Shown piece by piece: positions 39,725 to 52,938 of a stretch of 64,000 nucleotides of DNA. The notes under the pieces are model-generated. The model did not search any database and was not told where the DNA came from. It saw nothing but the letters and a program-made list of their open reading frames with translations. A program made the position numbers and the translations under genes. How positions within the stretch are numbered: the first letter of the stretch is position 1; the number at the start of each line of letters is the position of its first letter. Source of the stretch: Himantopus leucocephalus (taxonomy: Eukaryota > Chordata > Aves > Charadriiformes > Recurvirostridae); NCBI GenBank assembly GCA_003993805.1, contig RSEF01000003.1, positions 64,054,635 to 64,118,634 of the forward strand, given 5' to 3'.

Positions 39725-39754
39725 CCGCCCCGCCCCGCCCCGCCCCGCCCCGCC
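39725..39754 (-). promoter_or_regulatory. AKAP7: Tandem GC boxes with G-quadruplex potential
   Basis: An array of CCGCC/GGCGG pentamer-spaced units: on the coding (minus) strand, at least five runs of four G separated by single C. Each unit is an Sp1-type GC box, and four or more G4 runs in a row meet the usual G-quadruplex pattern. Confidence 0.8.
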
Positions 39755-41422
39755 GCTCCTCGGCACCGCCCCTCGGCTCGGCTCGGCTCGGCACCGGCAC
39801 CGGCACCGGCACCGGCCCCCTCGCAGCTTGCGCTTTTCTCCCGGCCATGCAATTTCTCTTAAAGACAGCTGCCCTTTCTCGTCCTTCTGTTAAAGGAAGG
39901 ATGGGCGCTTAAAAAAAATAGGCACCATTCGGCCACCTTAAATAAGGCACCGTCGTTTAAAAAGTCGAAGCGTGGCTGCGTGCCCTCTGCCACCCCAGCT
40001 CCCCTCCACTTCACAACAGTGTGCCGAGAAAGGGGAGAAAATATGGCTCAGTGTATATTAAGTATATGTATTAAGTATTTATACCTAATAACTGGGCTCT
40101 CCTACTTCCCTCCAGAAGCAAAAATGAGGTTATGAGACTTAAGCAAGGCAAAAAGCTGGTGGAGCGGCTGGCAGCCCTTGAGAGAGATGCTGAGAAAGAA
40201 ACTGGGATTATTGCTCTCGGCTCAGGGGGAATTCGCTACCGACTTCAGCAGGAACAGAGTTGGTCACCTGGCTTTACTCCAGGTTACTAACCCTCCTTCT
40301 CAACAGGGTGTGCATGACAAGTGCGGGTGATGAAATGGTGGATGTAATAAACTCAGGCTTTTCTAAGGTAATAAAAAACGAATGAGATGCATCATCAGTA
40401 AAGAGTAAATTAGTGATTAAAGATGAAAAATAATCAAAGACAGACCTACAAGGATTAGTACTAGTCCCAATGTTACTTAACACAGTCATTAATTACTTGA
40501 CAGTAAGTAAGTAATAAAACACCTAAGAGTGGAAGTTTGGCATACGCAGTGAGACAGGATAGTAAATGAGCACAGCCTGTATGGCTTTGGCAAACTGAGT
40601 CTATTCATCCAAAGTATGTAAATAAAGCTAAATGTAAAGACATATATTTTGTTTAAGTATTCTTGTGTTCACCACAACCAAAGCCACCCAGCTTCCTACC
40701 TGCTTTGTCTTGTAGTTCATTGAGTTTTTAAAGGAATTAGGCGAACACTATTGGGGTGCTCAGAAGCTGTTGCCTATCAAAACATCACTGCAGGGTAAGT
40801 ATATTGAGAATATCCCAGCTTTCACTGCAAATGCACAAACCATTCTTTTAGACAACAAAGAATGTACATGAGCTACATGGCTGAGAAGCAGCTCTTTGGT
40901 GTCCACTGAACTCATACTGAAGACCGACCCATGGAAAGCCATTCATAACGACAACAGTCCCTGTCGATGCCTCGTGTCTCTTACAAGTTGAGCTCATAGT
41001 GCAATTTTTTGGTCATTGTCGGAATTAATAAAACCTCTCTCTTCTATCTGAAAGTGTATTTCTACTAACATGTAGATATTCAATATTTTGAGACTTCTAC
41101 ATCTATTTAATTTAACACAAATTTGTCAACAACTTTTAAAGTTATTGTTGACAGATAACACACGCACATACACATATGCAAAGCATGATCCCACAAGCCT
41201 TCTATCATTAGGCTAATAATGAAGAAACACAGGTATACACAGAAATAGTGGGATTACAGTCTAGAAAGTCTGCACACAATTTCCTGTACAGGAGATCCAA
41301 GAAAGCCCCGGTGTTTCACTGAAAGATCATCTGTGTGCACTGGAAAAGCAGCCTTTCATGGCTGCAGTTGCTTTGTTTTTGAAAGTAATTTTTTTACATT
41401 CAGAATGTAAAAAAAAAAATAA

Positions 41423-41535
41423 TCATACAATCATAGAATGGTTTAGGTTGGAAGAGACATTGAAGATCGTCTAGTTCCAACCCCCCTGCCATGGGCAGGG
41501 ACACCTCCCACTAGACCAGGTTGCTCAAAGCCCCA
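41423..41535 (-). mobile_element. CR1 LINE 3'-end fragment, minus orientation
   Basis: It begins on the plus strand with ATCATACAATCATAGAATGG, the reverse complement of the CR1 terminus, followed by the conserved GGTTGGAAGAGACAT, the AGTTCCAACCCCCCTGCCATGGGCAGGGACACC block and CCAGGTTGCTCAAAGCC. Only the last 110 bases or so of the element are present. Confidence 0.93.
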
Positions 41536-44500
41536 GAATTCAGAAAATTCAGGAATTCAGAAACAAAATCCACAAATACTCTCCATTAAAAGACCTAATC
41601 TTGCACACCTTCTCTGTTAATACCTACAGTCACTGATACATTTTGAGCACCCATTGAATATAACAGAGAGCCTGTGATAGCAATGATTCTTAACATTTAA
41701 TATTAGTATGAAGGATGGATAAAGCATACACTTGTTTTCGTTATCACAGTGATAAATACATGATACGTCTTAGATGATATGTTTATATATTCTTGTTTAT
41801 ATTCTAAAGACTAATATTTACAGTTGAAAAAGGAATCCATTGACCACAAAATGAGGGTATGAATTCAGCTACTATTAACCTGCACTTTGTAAGTGTTCTA
41901 GTTAATATGACACGCTTTCCAGAAAACCAATAATTTAATCAGTGGCAGAAATTCTCCACAAAAATGTCTAGTGCTTCATATTGAAACGACTATTTGATTC
42001 ACAAAATTATATGTTGGTTTTCCTAGATGTAAGAATCTCAGACTGGAGAATCCTATGAATATTTCATATTTCTTACAGAGATAAATCAGCTTATCTGAGA
42101 AGAACGAGTGTAATATATTTAACATATTTGTAAAGCATTGTTCCTTACGAAAACAGAGTTGTCTTTAAGCTAAGTACTGTTCCAAAACTAAAATGCATTA
42201 AAATAAGGTTGGCAGGTTGTAATTGTTTTCTGTCACTATTCTATTATTAACAATAATTAAATCATCTCATGTTTTAAGAATTATTATCTTCCAGTAGCAG
42301 AAACAAAAAAATCAGGATGGTATACAAGTTTTTTAAATAACATAGCATGTAACAGTTATTAAGTTCTATATTCATAGAAATTCATTTCAGCTGTGTAGTT
42401 GCCTCACTTGAGGAGATGCTGTCAGCCTAACCAAGAGCAAAAAGAAAGGAACATGACCCATATTCTACAACACAAGTGAATTAAACATGAATACTACAGG
42501 GCATAAGTGAAGCCAGTCACCAAAGCAGAGAGAGACTGTTTCTAAGAGTCAGCAGTATCTTCCATTCTGCTCAGGATCAAAACAAGAACACAGGCAATAT
42601 TTTAGGCAAGAAAACAAATATTCTCCACCAGGAAAAGTTAAAAAAAAACCCAGAAATGTTCAAGTAATACACCAAACAATAACATATACTTTTCAGTTTT
42701 ATGTAGGCATAATCTCCTTCTATGTAGACAGATCACATCTACGTAGTACGTAAATGAATACGAAACTCCAGGTGCTGCCATCTTTTGACAAGCATGTCTT
42801 ACCAAGCAGCACAAGAAGCACAAACTCCTCTTGTACTTAAAACCAAGCATCCTTCTGTTAAAACACTCAATAACCATAGTTCTTACTGATTGCTTTCTAA
42901 GCAGTCCTAGCGATTCAGGGATGTCAGGCTGACAATACTCTATTAAGCAATTCTGGAATAGTCACAACCAGTGGCAGACCTCTTTCATCCACCTACAAGC
43001 CATCTTTTAGCAAAAACTAACAAAGTACATAAGCACAAATGTGCACACACAGAAGAAACAGAGGATTCAAGGAGGGCCCTGGCCTTTTAACACTGTCCAG
43101 ATCAGCGTACGTGCTCTAATTTGCAAGATGAGGATAAGGATCATGAAGGCAGTTGAAACCTCCCCAGCTGGATATGGTCCATCTTCAGTATTTGGGCATA
43201 TATTCTGTGACAAAGGTGGGTCTGATCACATTTGCAGTGTTTTGCTAGCTCAAGGCCTGCAGTTTGTTCTGTTTTGACACCGCTTGAAATTTTGGTGACA
43301 TACACAAAGTACATTTTGACAGAAGTTACAGCACAGTGGCAAAGCTTTCAACTGTTTCAGGCACATAAGAGTGACCGGATATAGAATTATAATAAGTCTA
43401 GCCACAGGAGGCCTAAACAGCCAAAGTATTATTAAAAATCAACAAGCCCCAGGACACTGGTAGGTATTTTGTTGGGAGGCATGGAAGCTGCAGGGCATCT
43501 TGGGACTGAAGCTGAGGGGTGGAATTTTTCCAGGTAAGGGACAGCAACGTGCCATCCTTTATCAAGGATGGTTGCCTAGACTAGCCAAGACAAACTGGTG
43601 CAAAACCAGCAAACAGGACTACTGGCTTCCACCAAGCAGAAATTACAATTTTGAATCTTGGAAAGTGTGTCTCTTCAGAGCAGATAAAGACTAAAAAACT
43701 AAAAGGCATTAATTCTAAGCATAGGCAATTTCAGCTTTCTTAATGCTTCTGAATACTGTTCAGCTGATCCAGAAGGAACCTAGCAAAGCTTTTTTTAGAT
43801 GATGCTTGTGGTGCAAATTATGTAAAAAGTGGGTGAGGAAGAAAAGCTGATCTGCATTTCAACTTAAAAGTATTTCTGCACTCAGAACCTAAGCTGTTCC
43901 TGAGCCTATGTATATAAACACATATACCCACACAGAGAGGGCAGAAGACAGTGCATCACTATGAGTGTTGTTTTGGGAGCACCTACCGATTCAGAATTAC
44001 AATCCCCATCTAGAAGAAAAACCAGGGATAAACAAGTCTTCTGTTGGACTTCCCCAAATGCAAACATTTTCCTACTGTGTTTGACAGTGCAGACCATGCT
44101 CCCGTTTCCTTCTGACGCTTGGTTTGTAATGCAATGTGTAATTGTATCAAATTTTCCATTGTGTCCTTCTGAAAACACTTCCAATTCATTCTTTTTGAGA
44201 AAAAGCTTAAATGACTAGATGAAATTAATTTTAATGTATTTGATTTTCTTATTCTTCAATGGCTTAAAAATATTCCTAGAAACATGTACTATAAAGAAAA
44301 AAATGACACTGAGTTGGCATTTGCATTCTAAAATAGAAGTGCCTATTTTAGCTATGCTTTTTTAAACCACATTAAAATACTTTCAGGGAAATCTCACCAC
44401 TAATATGTGTTTTACAACACTGCCTTCTAGAGAGAAAATCCTGCTCCTATTCACTGTAAATCACTGTTTCTGTGAGTTCCATTTGCTGAATGCACTGTAC

Positions 44501-47500
44501 CTTTTCAGCAAAGGCTGGGACGCCAGCCACCGATATGCCTGCCTTCTATTTTAAGTGCAACCTCAGGGCGAGGCTCAAGACCAAATCTGCCAACTGTCCA
44601 GCTTGTTTACCCTCAGGAATGCATTCAGAGCTGTGTTTAGAATAAGCCATACAGCACCTCTGGGTGAAAACCCCAAATATAGTCAAGCTCTGCAGGGTAC
44701 TCACAGCACCCTTCTTTGCAGAGTCGACGTGGCTATCTGTGGTGCGTGTGTCCCAAGGCACCCCATCTATTCCTGCAGTGACTTTGCCAGAGAGCGGGCA
44801 TACGAGATGGACTTTGTAGAGGATGCCAGCGGATACAAGTGTCCCCCTTGACACACAAGACTTGTAGATAAGGCCCAAGACAATGACAATATGAAGAGCT
44901 GGGGCAAGGTACACCTCACACTTCAGGGTCTTCCCAAGGCTCACCTTACAAGCCTAAGCCTCTGAGATCTATCAAGCTTTCATTTAATTGAGTATTCCTA
45001 TTGGCTGCACTGGGGTGCTGAGATGATTATGTCCATATCTTGATAATGCTGTATCATTAAATAATAACTAAGAAGTGGCAGGATAACTTTTTTAATAAGA
45101 AACCTTTTATTTAAAGTGTTCAGATAGTTCCTGCAGTTGTGGAAAAGAAAGATTAAGGAATGTAAAGAGGACGGATCAAGGATTAAGGGGGAGGCGGGGA
45201 CCAGAAACTGAAGGATACGTTAGTTACCGTGGGGAAAAATAACCCTCCAAAATCACAAAAAGGAACTGAATTTCTTAGCTCAATAAAAATTATTAAATGC
45301 CATGTGAAAAAAAAACCCAGTGCGATTTCAGTCAGGGCAAAAATGTTAGTACTTATGTAATTTTCCTTCTAAAATTTCAAAGGTGAATTGAACAGTTGAG
45401 AATAATGAGGCTTGAAAACAGTTATGTTCATAGCCTGGCAGTCTCTCAACAATTCTACCAAGCAGTAAGTAGCTAGAGACAGCTATCATTGTCCAATAAT
45501 GGTTTACTGAGAGTTAACCTGACTGTGAGGGCACCAAAAAAGTTTTAAGGACAACATAAAAACCTTCCCCTACTCTCAACTTATTTACTGTAGTAAAACA
45601 ATGAAAATTTTTCTTACATGCTTCAAAATTAAACAAGAGGGAAAAAAAATCCATGGCAAGGCACTAATAACTATGTTGTGATATCTAAATTGGTAAACCC
45701 TAATTTCCAACAAATTATCACTACACTGTTTGCCTTTTTTAAGAGGATTTCCATTTTTTGGCCAAATGTTGTTTTGAATATTTTCTTTACTGTCCTGATT
45801 CCATTTGCCATTTTTAAATGCTTAATGTGATGAACAGAAAAACCTCACTATCAAGAAAACGAAGTTAGAGGTCTGTTCTTGTACTTCCTTCCCTTGTTCT
45901 CCATTCAAACACGACAAATTTTTACATTTAAAATAAAATGCAATATGAACATGGCACAGTAAGGTATTTTTTGCAAGGTATATATATTATCGATCACATT
46001 ATGTTAAAACTTGCGTTCTGGAACACAGAGTGTTGTGCACAACCTACAAGAACAATTCTTCTTTTAAAAAAATTATCAAAATTAATTTTCCACTTAGAAC
46101 AAGCAAATTGAATAAACTTTTTCAAGAAGCCAAAACCTTAAAATAAACAGTGACTACTAATATTCTTTCCCTTCACAGTTTGTCAAGAAAGTCAGTGAAA
46201 TGCACTGACACTCTACCACGGTTTTGTGTGTCAGATCTGCTAATGCCGCTCACCCCAGTCAGGATTTTATTGTTGATGTATTGCTCTTCATTACCTTTCT
46301 ACACTAGAATTCTTCTGGGATTTGGAACATGTAAATAAATAGGCTCACTGAATGTGCCCAAAATTTAGGTGGCATCAGGTTGCACAGGGAGGCCCTGATT
46401 ATAGTCCCCTTTCCATTCCTGTTGCAACACTCCTTAGTATTGCAACTTTTCTCCAGTCTCCTACATTTGGAGCTCCAGAGCCCAGATTTGTTAATTTTCT
46501 GAGAATATTACAAAGTTCCTTTTCTCCTGCTTGTTAAAGTTGCTGGTAAGAATGCAAGTCAGGAGAGAGTTGAGATTTAAGATAGTCCTTTCTGTAAAAT
46601 TTTTATTTATTCAAGAGGTACTTGACAGTACAACAGCAGAAGGGTCCCTAAATATGTATTTTTACAGTCTGAAGAAAAAGCAAATGTTGAATAGACAGAT
46701 GCTCTATGCTCTGGAAATCAGTAGTAACAGGTTATTTCTGCTGAATTTCTGGTGAGGACAAAACCCCAGCATTTTACGTCATTTTTTCAATCTTTTGCCA
46801 TATTATCCTGGTATGCCAGTGAAAATGTGGTATTTGGTGCTGTGCAAATAAATACTTAGCACTAAAGAACAGAAAAGAAGGGACCAATGCTAGTTACTGT
46901 GCATTACAGCTATGTTTTTAAGATTGTACCAAAGGCTTTTCACAATTCATGGGAGGAAAAAAGGAAAGTAGCATAAAGTCAGCAAAGGAATTCATGTAAA
47001 AATTAAATTTAAAAAACAATTAATAAGGTTTTCATGGTGCCAGCTGATAGCACTTGTGAGATTGCTGCACCTTAATATGGTTCACTGAAATCTGCCTGTG
47101 TGCTGTCATTTGCTTTAGTAAACTATAGCTAACCAAGGAACACACCTTAGCCAATCTGTTTGTTCAGATTATAAAGAAAAAAAAATAGTCTCAAAGAAAA
47201 GGATTAACCCTTGACTCCCTTTCCTTTGAAACAACACATTTCACCTCAAAGCTTTCCAGAAAAGGAATCTCTAGATTCGAATATATGCTTAAATACGTCC
47301 TTCTCTTTCACAGCCAAATGTCCTTTGAAAAGATCAGCCACAGTGGGAAGAAGGTCTGTGAATGGCACAGGGAAGAGAGAAGGATGCTCTGACCAGTGAC
47401 CAGGTTCAGTACAGAGAACCCTCAATTTTAGTGCTTGACTGGTGCACACATACGAAACGTGCAGGAAGTCAGACCAATGACCAAGACTGATGCCCAGAGG

Positions 47501-50257
47501 AATTCTAGCTTCCTTCATGCCAATGAGATGAGAAAGCAGCTTAGTCTCCCAAGCTGTTAATTCTCCACCATTGCTTTGACCACTGGCAGCAGGCAAAACG
47601 TCCTTGTTCCACAGCTGCACCACGCAGTTGTGAGACTCCACAGGAACATCATCTTTTCAGCCTACCTAAACCCATTCAACTCAGAGAAAGTCCAGGTGGG
47701 CTAACAGCCCACACTATAGCAGAGATCAGGCTGGACTATGAAACTACCTCTGGCTTTATACTTCATGCAGCTGCAACAGCTATTTTTCAGAAATTCAGCA
47801 GTCTCCACCTTGAGTTTCAAACAGAAATCAACTATGGACCCTTCAGGCTGCCCTCTTGTTTGAATTGTTTTATCTGATTTATGTGCAGCACCGTGGCTTT
47901 CATCTGAGATGCACAATGTAATTTAAAGCAGTATGTACAAGGTTAAACCCATATCTTCACCAGCTAAAACTGCTACACAGAGTACAATCTTTTGCAGATA
48001 GAAAATGTGCTTAAGCTCGGCTCTGAGTATACAGGTTAAAACAAACTTATTTCAGGAACAACTTTGCTCTCAGTCCTTCCTAAAAAGACAGAAATAGGGC
48101 AATGGAAAATATTTCAGGATCAAGCCCACATATTCTACAATATTGTAAACATTTAATCTAGCAATCACTTATTTTAATTGTAATTGTAATTTTAAAAATC
48201 TGTTTCTTTCCTTTTACATTTTTTTTTTCTGCTTTAATTTACACTATGAAAAGGAAGGGGAAAACAGCATGGAATTTGAAACGTTCACTCTCACCAACAG
48301 GCAAAAAAAATGCTTTCATTATTAATGTATCTTTGCAGCAAGTGTACTGAATAATCTGCATTTATCACTTGCAGGTGACACCTTAGCATATGGTCTACCA
48401 ACAAATCATAAACGCATTAACAAAGGATTGAAAGTTGGGTAACTGTTGGTGTAATTTTAACTAATAGGTATTAAACTGCCACGGCTGCCTGTGTGTGAAT
48501 CTATTGGATTCATCATCATGAAGAGAAGTGCCAGATAGTCTCTACTAAAAGATCAGGACAGGCAGTAACACTGACTCATTCTTACGGTATTCTGCTCCAA
48601 GGTTTTCTTGAAACCAAAGCACAAAACTCATTCTAAATGGAAAGGAAAGAACTGGGAATGCCAGCCAGCTTTTGCTTTCTCAGATGGCTGTGAACTAAAC
48701 TCCTTTTTGTTAGTCATACATAGATTCTTATTATTTCCTTCATACATTCTTCTCAGGAAAACCTAAGTAACACAAAATTATGTCCTGCCCTGAAGCCAAC
48801 AGAAACTTCTGCTGGAATCCAGCCATTCTTTTACTACAGATCAACAGCCTCCTAATTTTAATATTGATTTAAACAAACAGTTCTGCCAGTTTTCCATTGG
48901 CAGATGGATGGTAAAACATTACAGATGAGGTAAAACATTAGAGTTCATTAAAATAATGTAAATCTAATTATACTACTTATCTAAGAGACTCAAACATTAA
49001 CAGAATATACTTACAGATTTAAAATTAAAATAAATGAATTTCCAAATGAACTCAAATCAGTAATTTATTTTGTAAGTCATTACCTATAAGAGTATTGACA
49101 AAAATTAATCTGAATGTTATGTATACCTGGAAGAAGTAAAAAGTAAAGTAAGAACAAGTGAAGCAAAGCTTGTGCATTATAATTTTTTATCACATCTCTA
49201 TAAAATGATGTAGAAGTGCTACCAACTTAATATAAAATTGGTAATACTGAAAGTGCATAATCTGAAAGTCCTCCTTGAAATCTATGAAGTCAAAAGTCAG
49301 CTAACAGCTAGAAGTGATTTACTGGAAGGTTCTCAAAAAAAGCCAGCTAGCACTAAACCTAGACGACTTTCTTGTATCTTCATCCAGAAACACACTTACT
49401 GTCTTTCAATCTCAGTTTTTAAGATTTATAACTAAGAGGGAAGTGTGTTCTGGAATTTAGTTTCATATACGAACACCTATTCTATTTGTACAAAAATTAT
49501 ATCATTTTGATACAAATATTTTAATTCTTTAAAAGGAATTCAAGAAACGGGAGCTTTGACTGAGATGCCTGCATTAACTGAGTACAACATACACAACTGG
49601 GTGGGCATTCCTACATATTTATTTATTCCAAGGACACAGTGATATTTACAAAGGTCATAAAAAAAGGGAATGTGACTCTGCATTTGCTGCCTGAACAAGG
49701 AGAGGATACAATATCTACTAAGTGAAATAACAAATTCCTTCTCCCTTCCTCAATGTATTGAGAAATATTTCTTCACAAAATGTACTCATGTATAAACAGG
49801 CTTTAAAAGAAGTAAAATGGTTTCCTTTGTTTGCTCTGGATTCTATTTATTTCCATAAAATTTCTGCGCACTGTACGAAGTACAACTGTGTTTCCCTCCT
49901 AGAGAAGGGAAAGAGACATTTGTTTTCATCTTTAGCAATGATAAATATGTTTTGGAGATAGGAGAAATCACTGGCTATGCCTTCAGTATCTGCTCTGATT
50001 CTTGAATTGCTTTTTTATATTAATTGATAAAATAGGATTTACCTATTTATTTAAATTACAATGTTAAACACGAACTTTTTATTTAAGTGCTAATGAAGCT
50101 TTTAGGTAAGAATGCGAAGGATTGCATAGCTTTAAAAATAAGCTCATGCACACAAGATAACAACATGCAACAATCAAAAAAGACGGTCCTTTAAATGGAC
50201 ATTCATAAACATGTCAGTGTATGAGACTCTCCAAACTTTGCAAAGAAAAGGAACATT

Positions 50258-50440
50258 TTGAACAGACTGCCCAGGGAAGTGGTTGAGTCACCATCCCTAG
50301 AGGTATTTAAAAGACGTGTAGACGTGGTGCTGAGGGACATAGTTTAGTGGTGGATTTGGCAGTGCTAGGTTAATGGTTGGACTTGATGATCGTAAAGGTC
50401 TTTTTCAACCTAAATGATTCTATGATTCTATGATTCAATG
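50258..50440 (+). mobile_element. CR1 LINE 3'-end fragment, plus orientation
   Basis: About 180 bases of CR1 3' UTR: the CTGCCCAGGGAAGTGGTTGAGTCACCATCCC block, then GGTTGGACTTGATGATC, and finally three tandem ATTCTATG-type units. It is severely 5'-truncated and a different subfamily type from the copy at 10.3 kb. Confidence 0.93.
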
Positions 50441-50764
50441 AATCATGTACTAAGAATACATGAGAAAATGAACATCTGGGCTGTACTCAGTCCAAAGCCT
50501 ATCGTGGGGAATCTACTGTGCAACTGGTAGGAAGCAGCCTTGATATATGTCAAGGTACCATATGAGTTTCATAGTCAAAGGCTGTCCAAAACCACATTTA
50601 TTCAATGCTTTTCTGGCGTGCTCTTTCTTAACCTCCTCCATGTGAACACCACCCACTTCTGTGGCTATATGATTACAAGGTTTCCAGCAAGAAAAAAGCT
50701 GCTTAAAAGGAACGTTTTGCATTACCTCACAGTAAAGTAAATAGCAGAAGTTATGCTATGTAGA

Positions 50765-50835
50765 CATGCATGCATGTGCATATACACAAACATGCAAACA
50801 TACACACACAGAAACATATATATATGTATGTATCA
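50765..50835. repeat. Imperfect ATGC/CATA/TATG microsatellite
   Basis: Runs of alternating purine-pyrimidine units (catgcatgcatgtgcatatacac, then atatatatatgtatgtat). A minus-strand Cys-rich frame across it is a by-product of the repeat. Confidence 0.7.
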
Positions 50836-52913
50836 ACCCTATATGCTGATAACTTGTCCCTAATGATTACCAAGAAAAGACAAACACCAAACAGAGCATT
50901 TAGAGAGGAGTGATGTGTCTGCATCCAAAAACTGAATAAAAACCACATATTCTACTATTGTCCAGCAGTAGAAGTCATCATGTTCAGAACTGGGTCAATT
51001 TGAACAGCCTGGGGTCCACCTACTGTCCAGAAACAGGACACTCCCTTTCCTCAATCAGCCACAACATGAAAAGTACAGTGGGTATTTTAACAGTGTGCTT
51101 GAGACTAGACACTCCAAGAAATAATCACAGGATTACAGAGTCTGACTTGGGCCAGGGGGGGCTCATTCTTTGGCCCTATGGCAGCTGAATTCTTTGCTAC
51201 TCTGGAGAAGCTCTTTGAGGAGTACAGGTACATCATTCAGCTTCCATGCTAAGTTGCTGGTTGTGGCTTTTCCAGCTTTTGGGGGCTTGAATTCCCCCAA
51301 GCTGGGGGAAGAAAAAAGCTCTGATGTCCAATTTCAGTGGGAATTGTAACCAAACTATATATGTAATAAGTATTTCCTCTTTAAAATAAAAAAATTGAAG
51401 TCTGATTTAAGTGCCCATATATCATCCCCAGAGGATACAGGGCTTTGGATCCCAATAGGGTGAGATGCCCAATTCAAAAATCAAAGAAAGACAGAGAGGT
51501 GTTGACACAGTTCTTTGTTGGGTGCTTCCCCCTGGCTTGTTCAATGCAGCACTCAGTTCAGCCTGCAATTTTTTGACTCTGCTCTGAGATACTGGACTCT
51601 GCACACAACTGGAAATGGAGGCATCTCACTCTGGGGCCGAATTCCTACAAAAGATACTCACCTAAAACTTCTATTTGACTTCTAAGTTTTGTTTATAACA
51701 ACCCCTCATTTAGTACAAAACAGCAGGACTTGTCAACGTAATACACCTATCAAATGCACTTTTCAGTCAGGTAGATAACATGCATTCAGTCCATGTGTTA
51801 TATTTCAAGAAGCAAGACTGTGGATCAGGACTGTGGACCAAAATCTGTTTAGAAAACATCCCTTAAGACAGAGTCTGTAGAGAGAATTCTTACTATAATT
51901 GCACTAATAGCAGAAAGTTATTAATATAATTGCACTGATGGACCACTACATTTGAATTTGCACAAATGTAAATTTGCATTGAAAAAATTTATACATGTGA
52001 CAGAATGCAACCCCTTACAGATTCTACCATTAAATGAAATAAACCAACAAAGACAAGTGTTCAAATAAAAAAGCAAGTCAGAATAGCTGCCACTACAAAA
52101 GACAAACTTATTAAATATATGCAGTTGACTAATTCCATGCGTTTGAGTGCTGTAATTCATCTAGAGTCTAGACAAGAGGAAAGCTAAGTAGAAGCTCAAA
52201 AATATTAAAATATTCAAAAATATTTTGTACTCGACTATTGCATTCTACTGTATAATTCTTACCTTTAAATCTACCCAGCTACAGAGCAGTATTCTCCCAA
52301 AATAATGTAATTTTCCTTAGAATTTCATTATGCACGCCTCCCCACCACTGGCCCTGTACCACTGAAGTCCCAAACTGAGAAACAAGGGAAGAAAAGGACT
52401 GAAAGTGATCGGAGAGTTTAAAATTGAAAGGGCAGATAAACAATAAGAAAGAACTCAATTTTTAAAACCTCTTAGCCCTTGTTCCTCGTAAGCAACCTAG
52501 ATAATTACAGCATGGTGAAAACTGGTAATATAAGCCAAAAAGGCCCCATGATACAGTGTAACAGTAAAAATAGATTATTCTTTATCAGGAAATTATTTAT
52601 AATAGTTTAAAAATAACTAAGGCATTAGGATTTACGCATCTGTATTTCAAATTACAGATTTAGGTTTACTTTGAAATACATGTTTGTTATGCCTATATAG
52701 AAAGAATTGTACTACGATATGTTAAACTCTGTTTGGAGAAACAGTATGCCTTCATGTGATTTGTGTTCTTCAAAATTCAGAAAAGCTATCCCCAAGAATA
52801 TAAATAACCACTAAGCACGTTCAAACCAATCCAGGTAATGAATTATAAAGAAAGATAAAGCAGATGTTCTGGATATTTCTGAAAACAAAAAAGTATATAT
52901 GAAAAGCTCTGAC

Positions 52914-52938
52914 TAGATAACCAGATAACCAGATAACT
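52914..52938. repeat. Short 8-base tandem repeat
   Basis: Three copies of an AGATAACC unit with small variation. Confidence 0.75.

Larger units (their letters stand above)
39450..39850 (-). promoter_or_regulatory. AKAP7: CpG-island promoter of the short AKAP7 isoform
   Basis: A sharply bounded GC- and CpG-rich block in AT-rich surroundings, centred on the MGQLCC first exon. Upstream of the start codon (higher coordinates) are five to six tandem GC boxes at 39725-39754, which read GGGGCGGGGC on the coding strand and are Sp1/KLF-type sites. Beyond these are CTCGG and CACCGG short tandem units at about 39770-39816. No TATA box is evident, so start sites are probably dispersed around 39.65-39.72 kb. 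Because the long isoform begins elsewhere, this is an internal alternative promoter of AKAP7. Confidence 0.85.

Noticed and set aside
39394..39893. Overlapping long frames on both strands (up to 152 codons) at the CpG island
   Set aside because: GC-rich DNA has few stop codons, so all frames stay open. Only the short MGQLCC frame ending at the GTGAGT donor matches a known protein and phase.
44546..44944. 132-codon minus-strand frame with an overlapping 98-codon plus-strand frame
   Set aside because: Both strands are open over the same span and neither has a recognised domain, so composition explains it.
47246..47641. 131-codon minus-strand frame
   Set aside because: Looks moderately protein-like, but no motif was recognised, there is no convincing splice pair, and it lies inside an AKAP7 intron. 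Kept out as probable chance.
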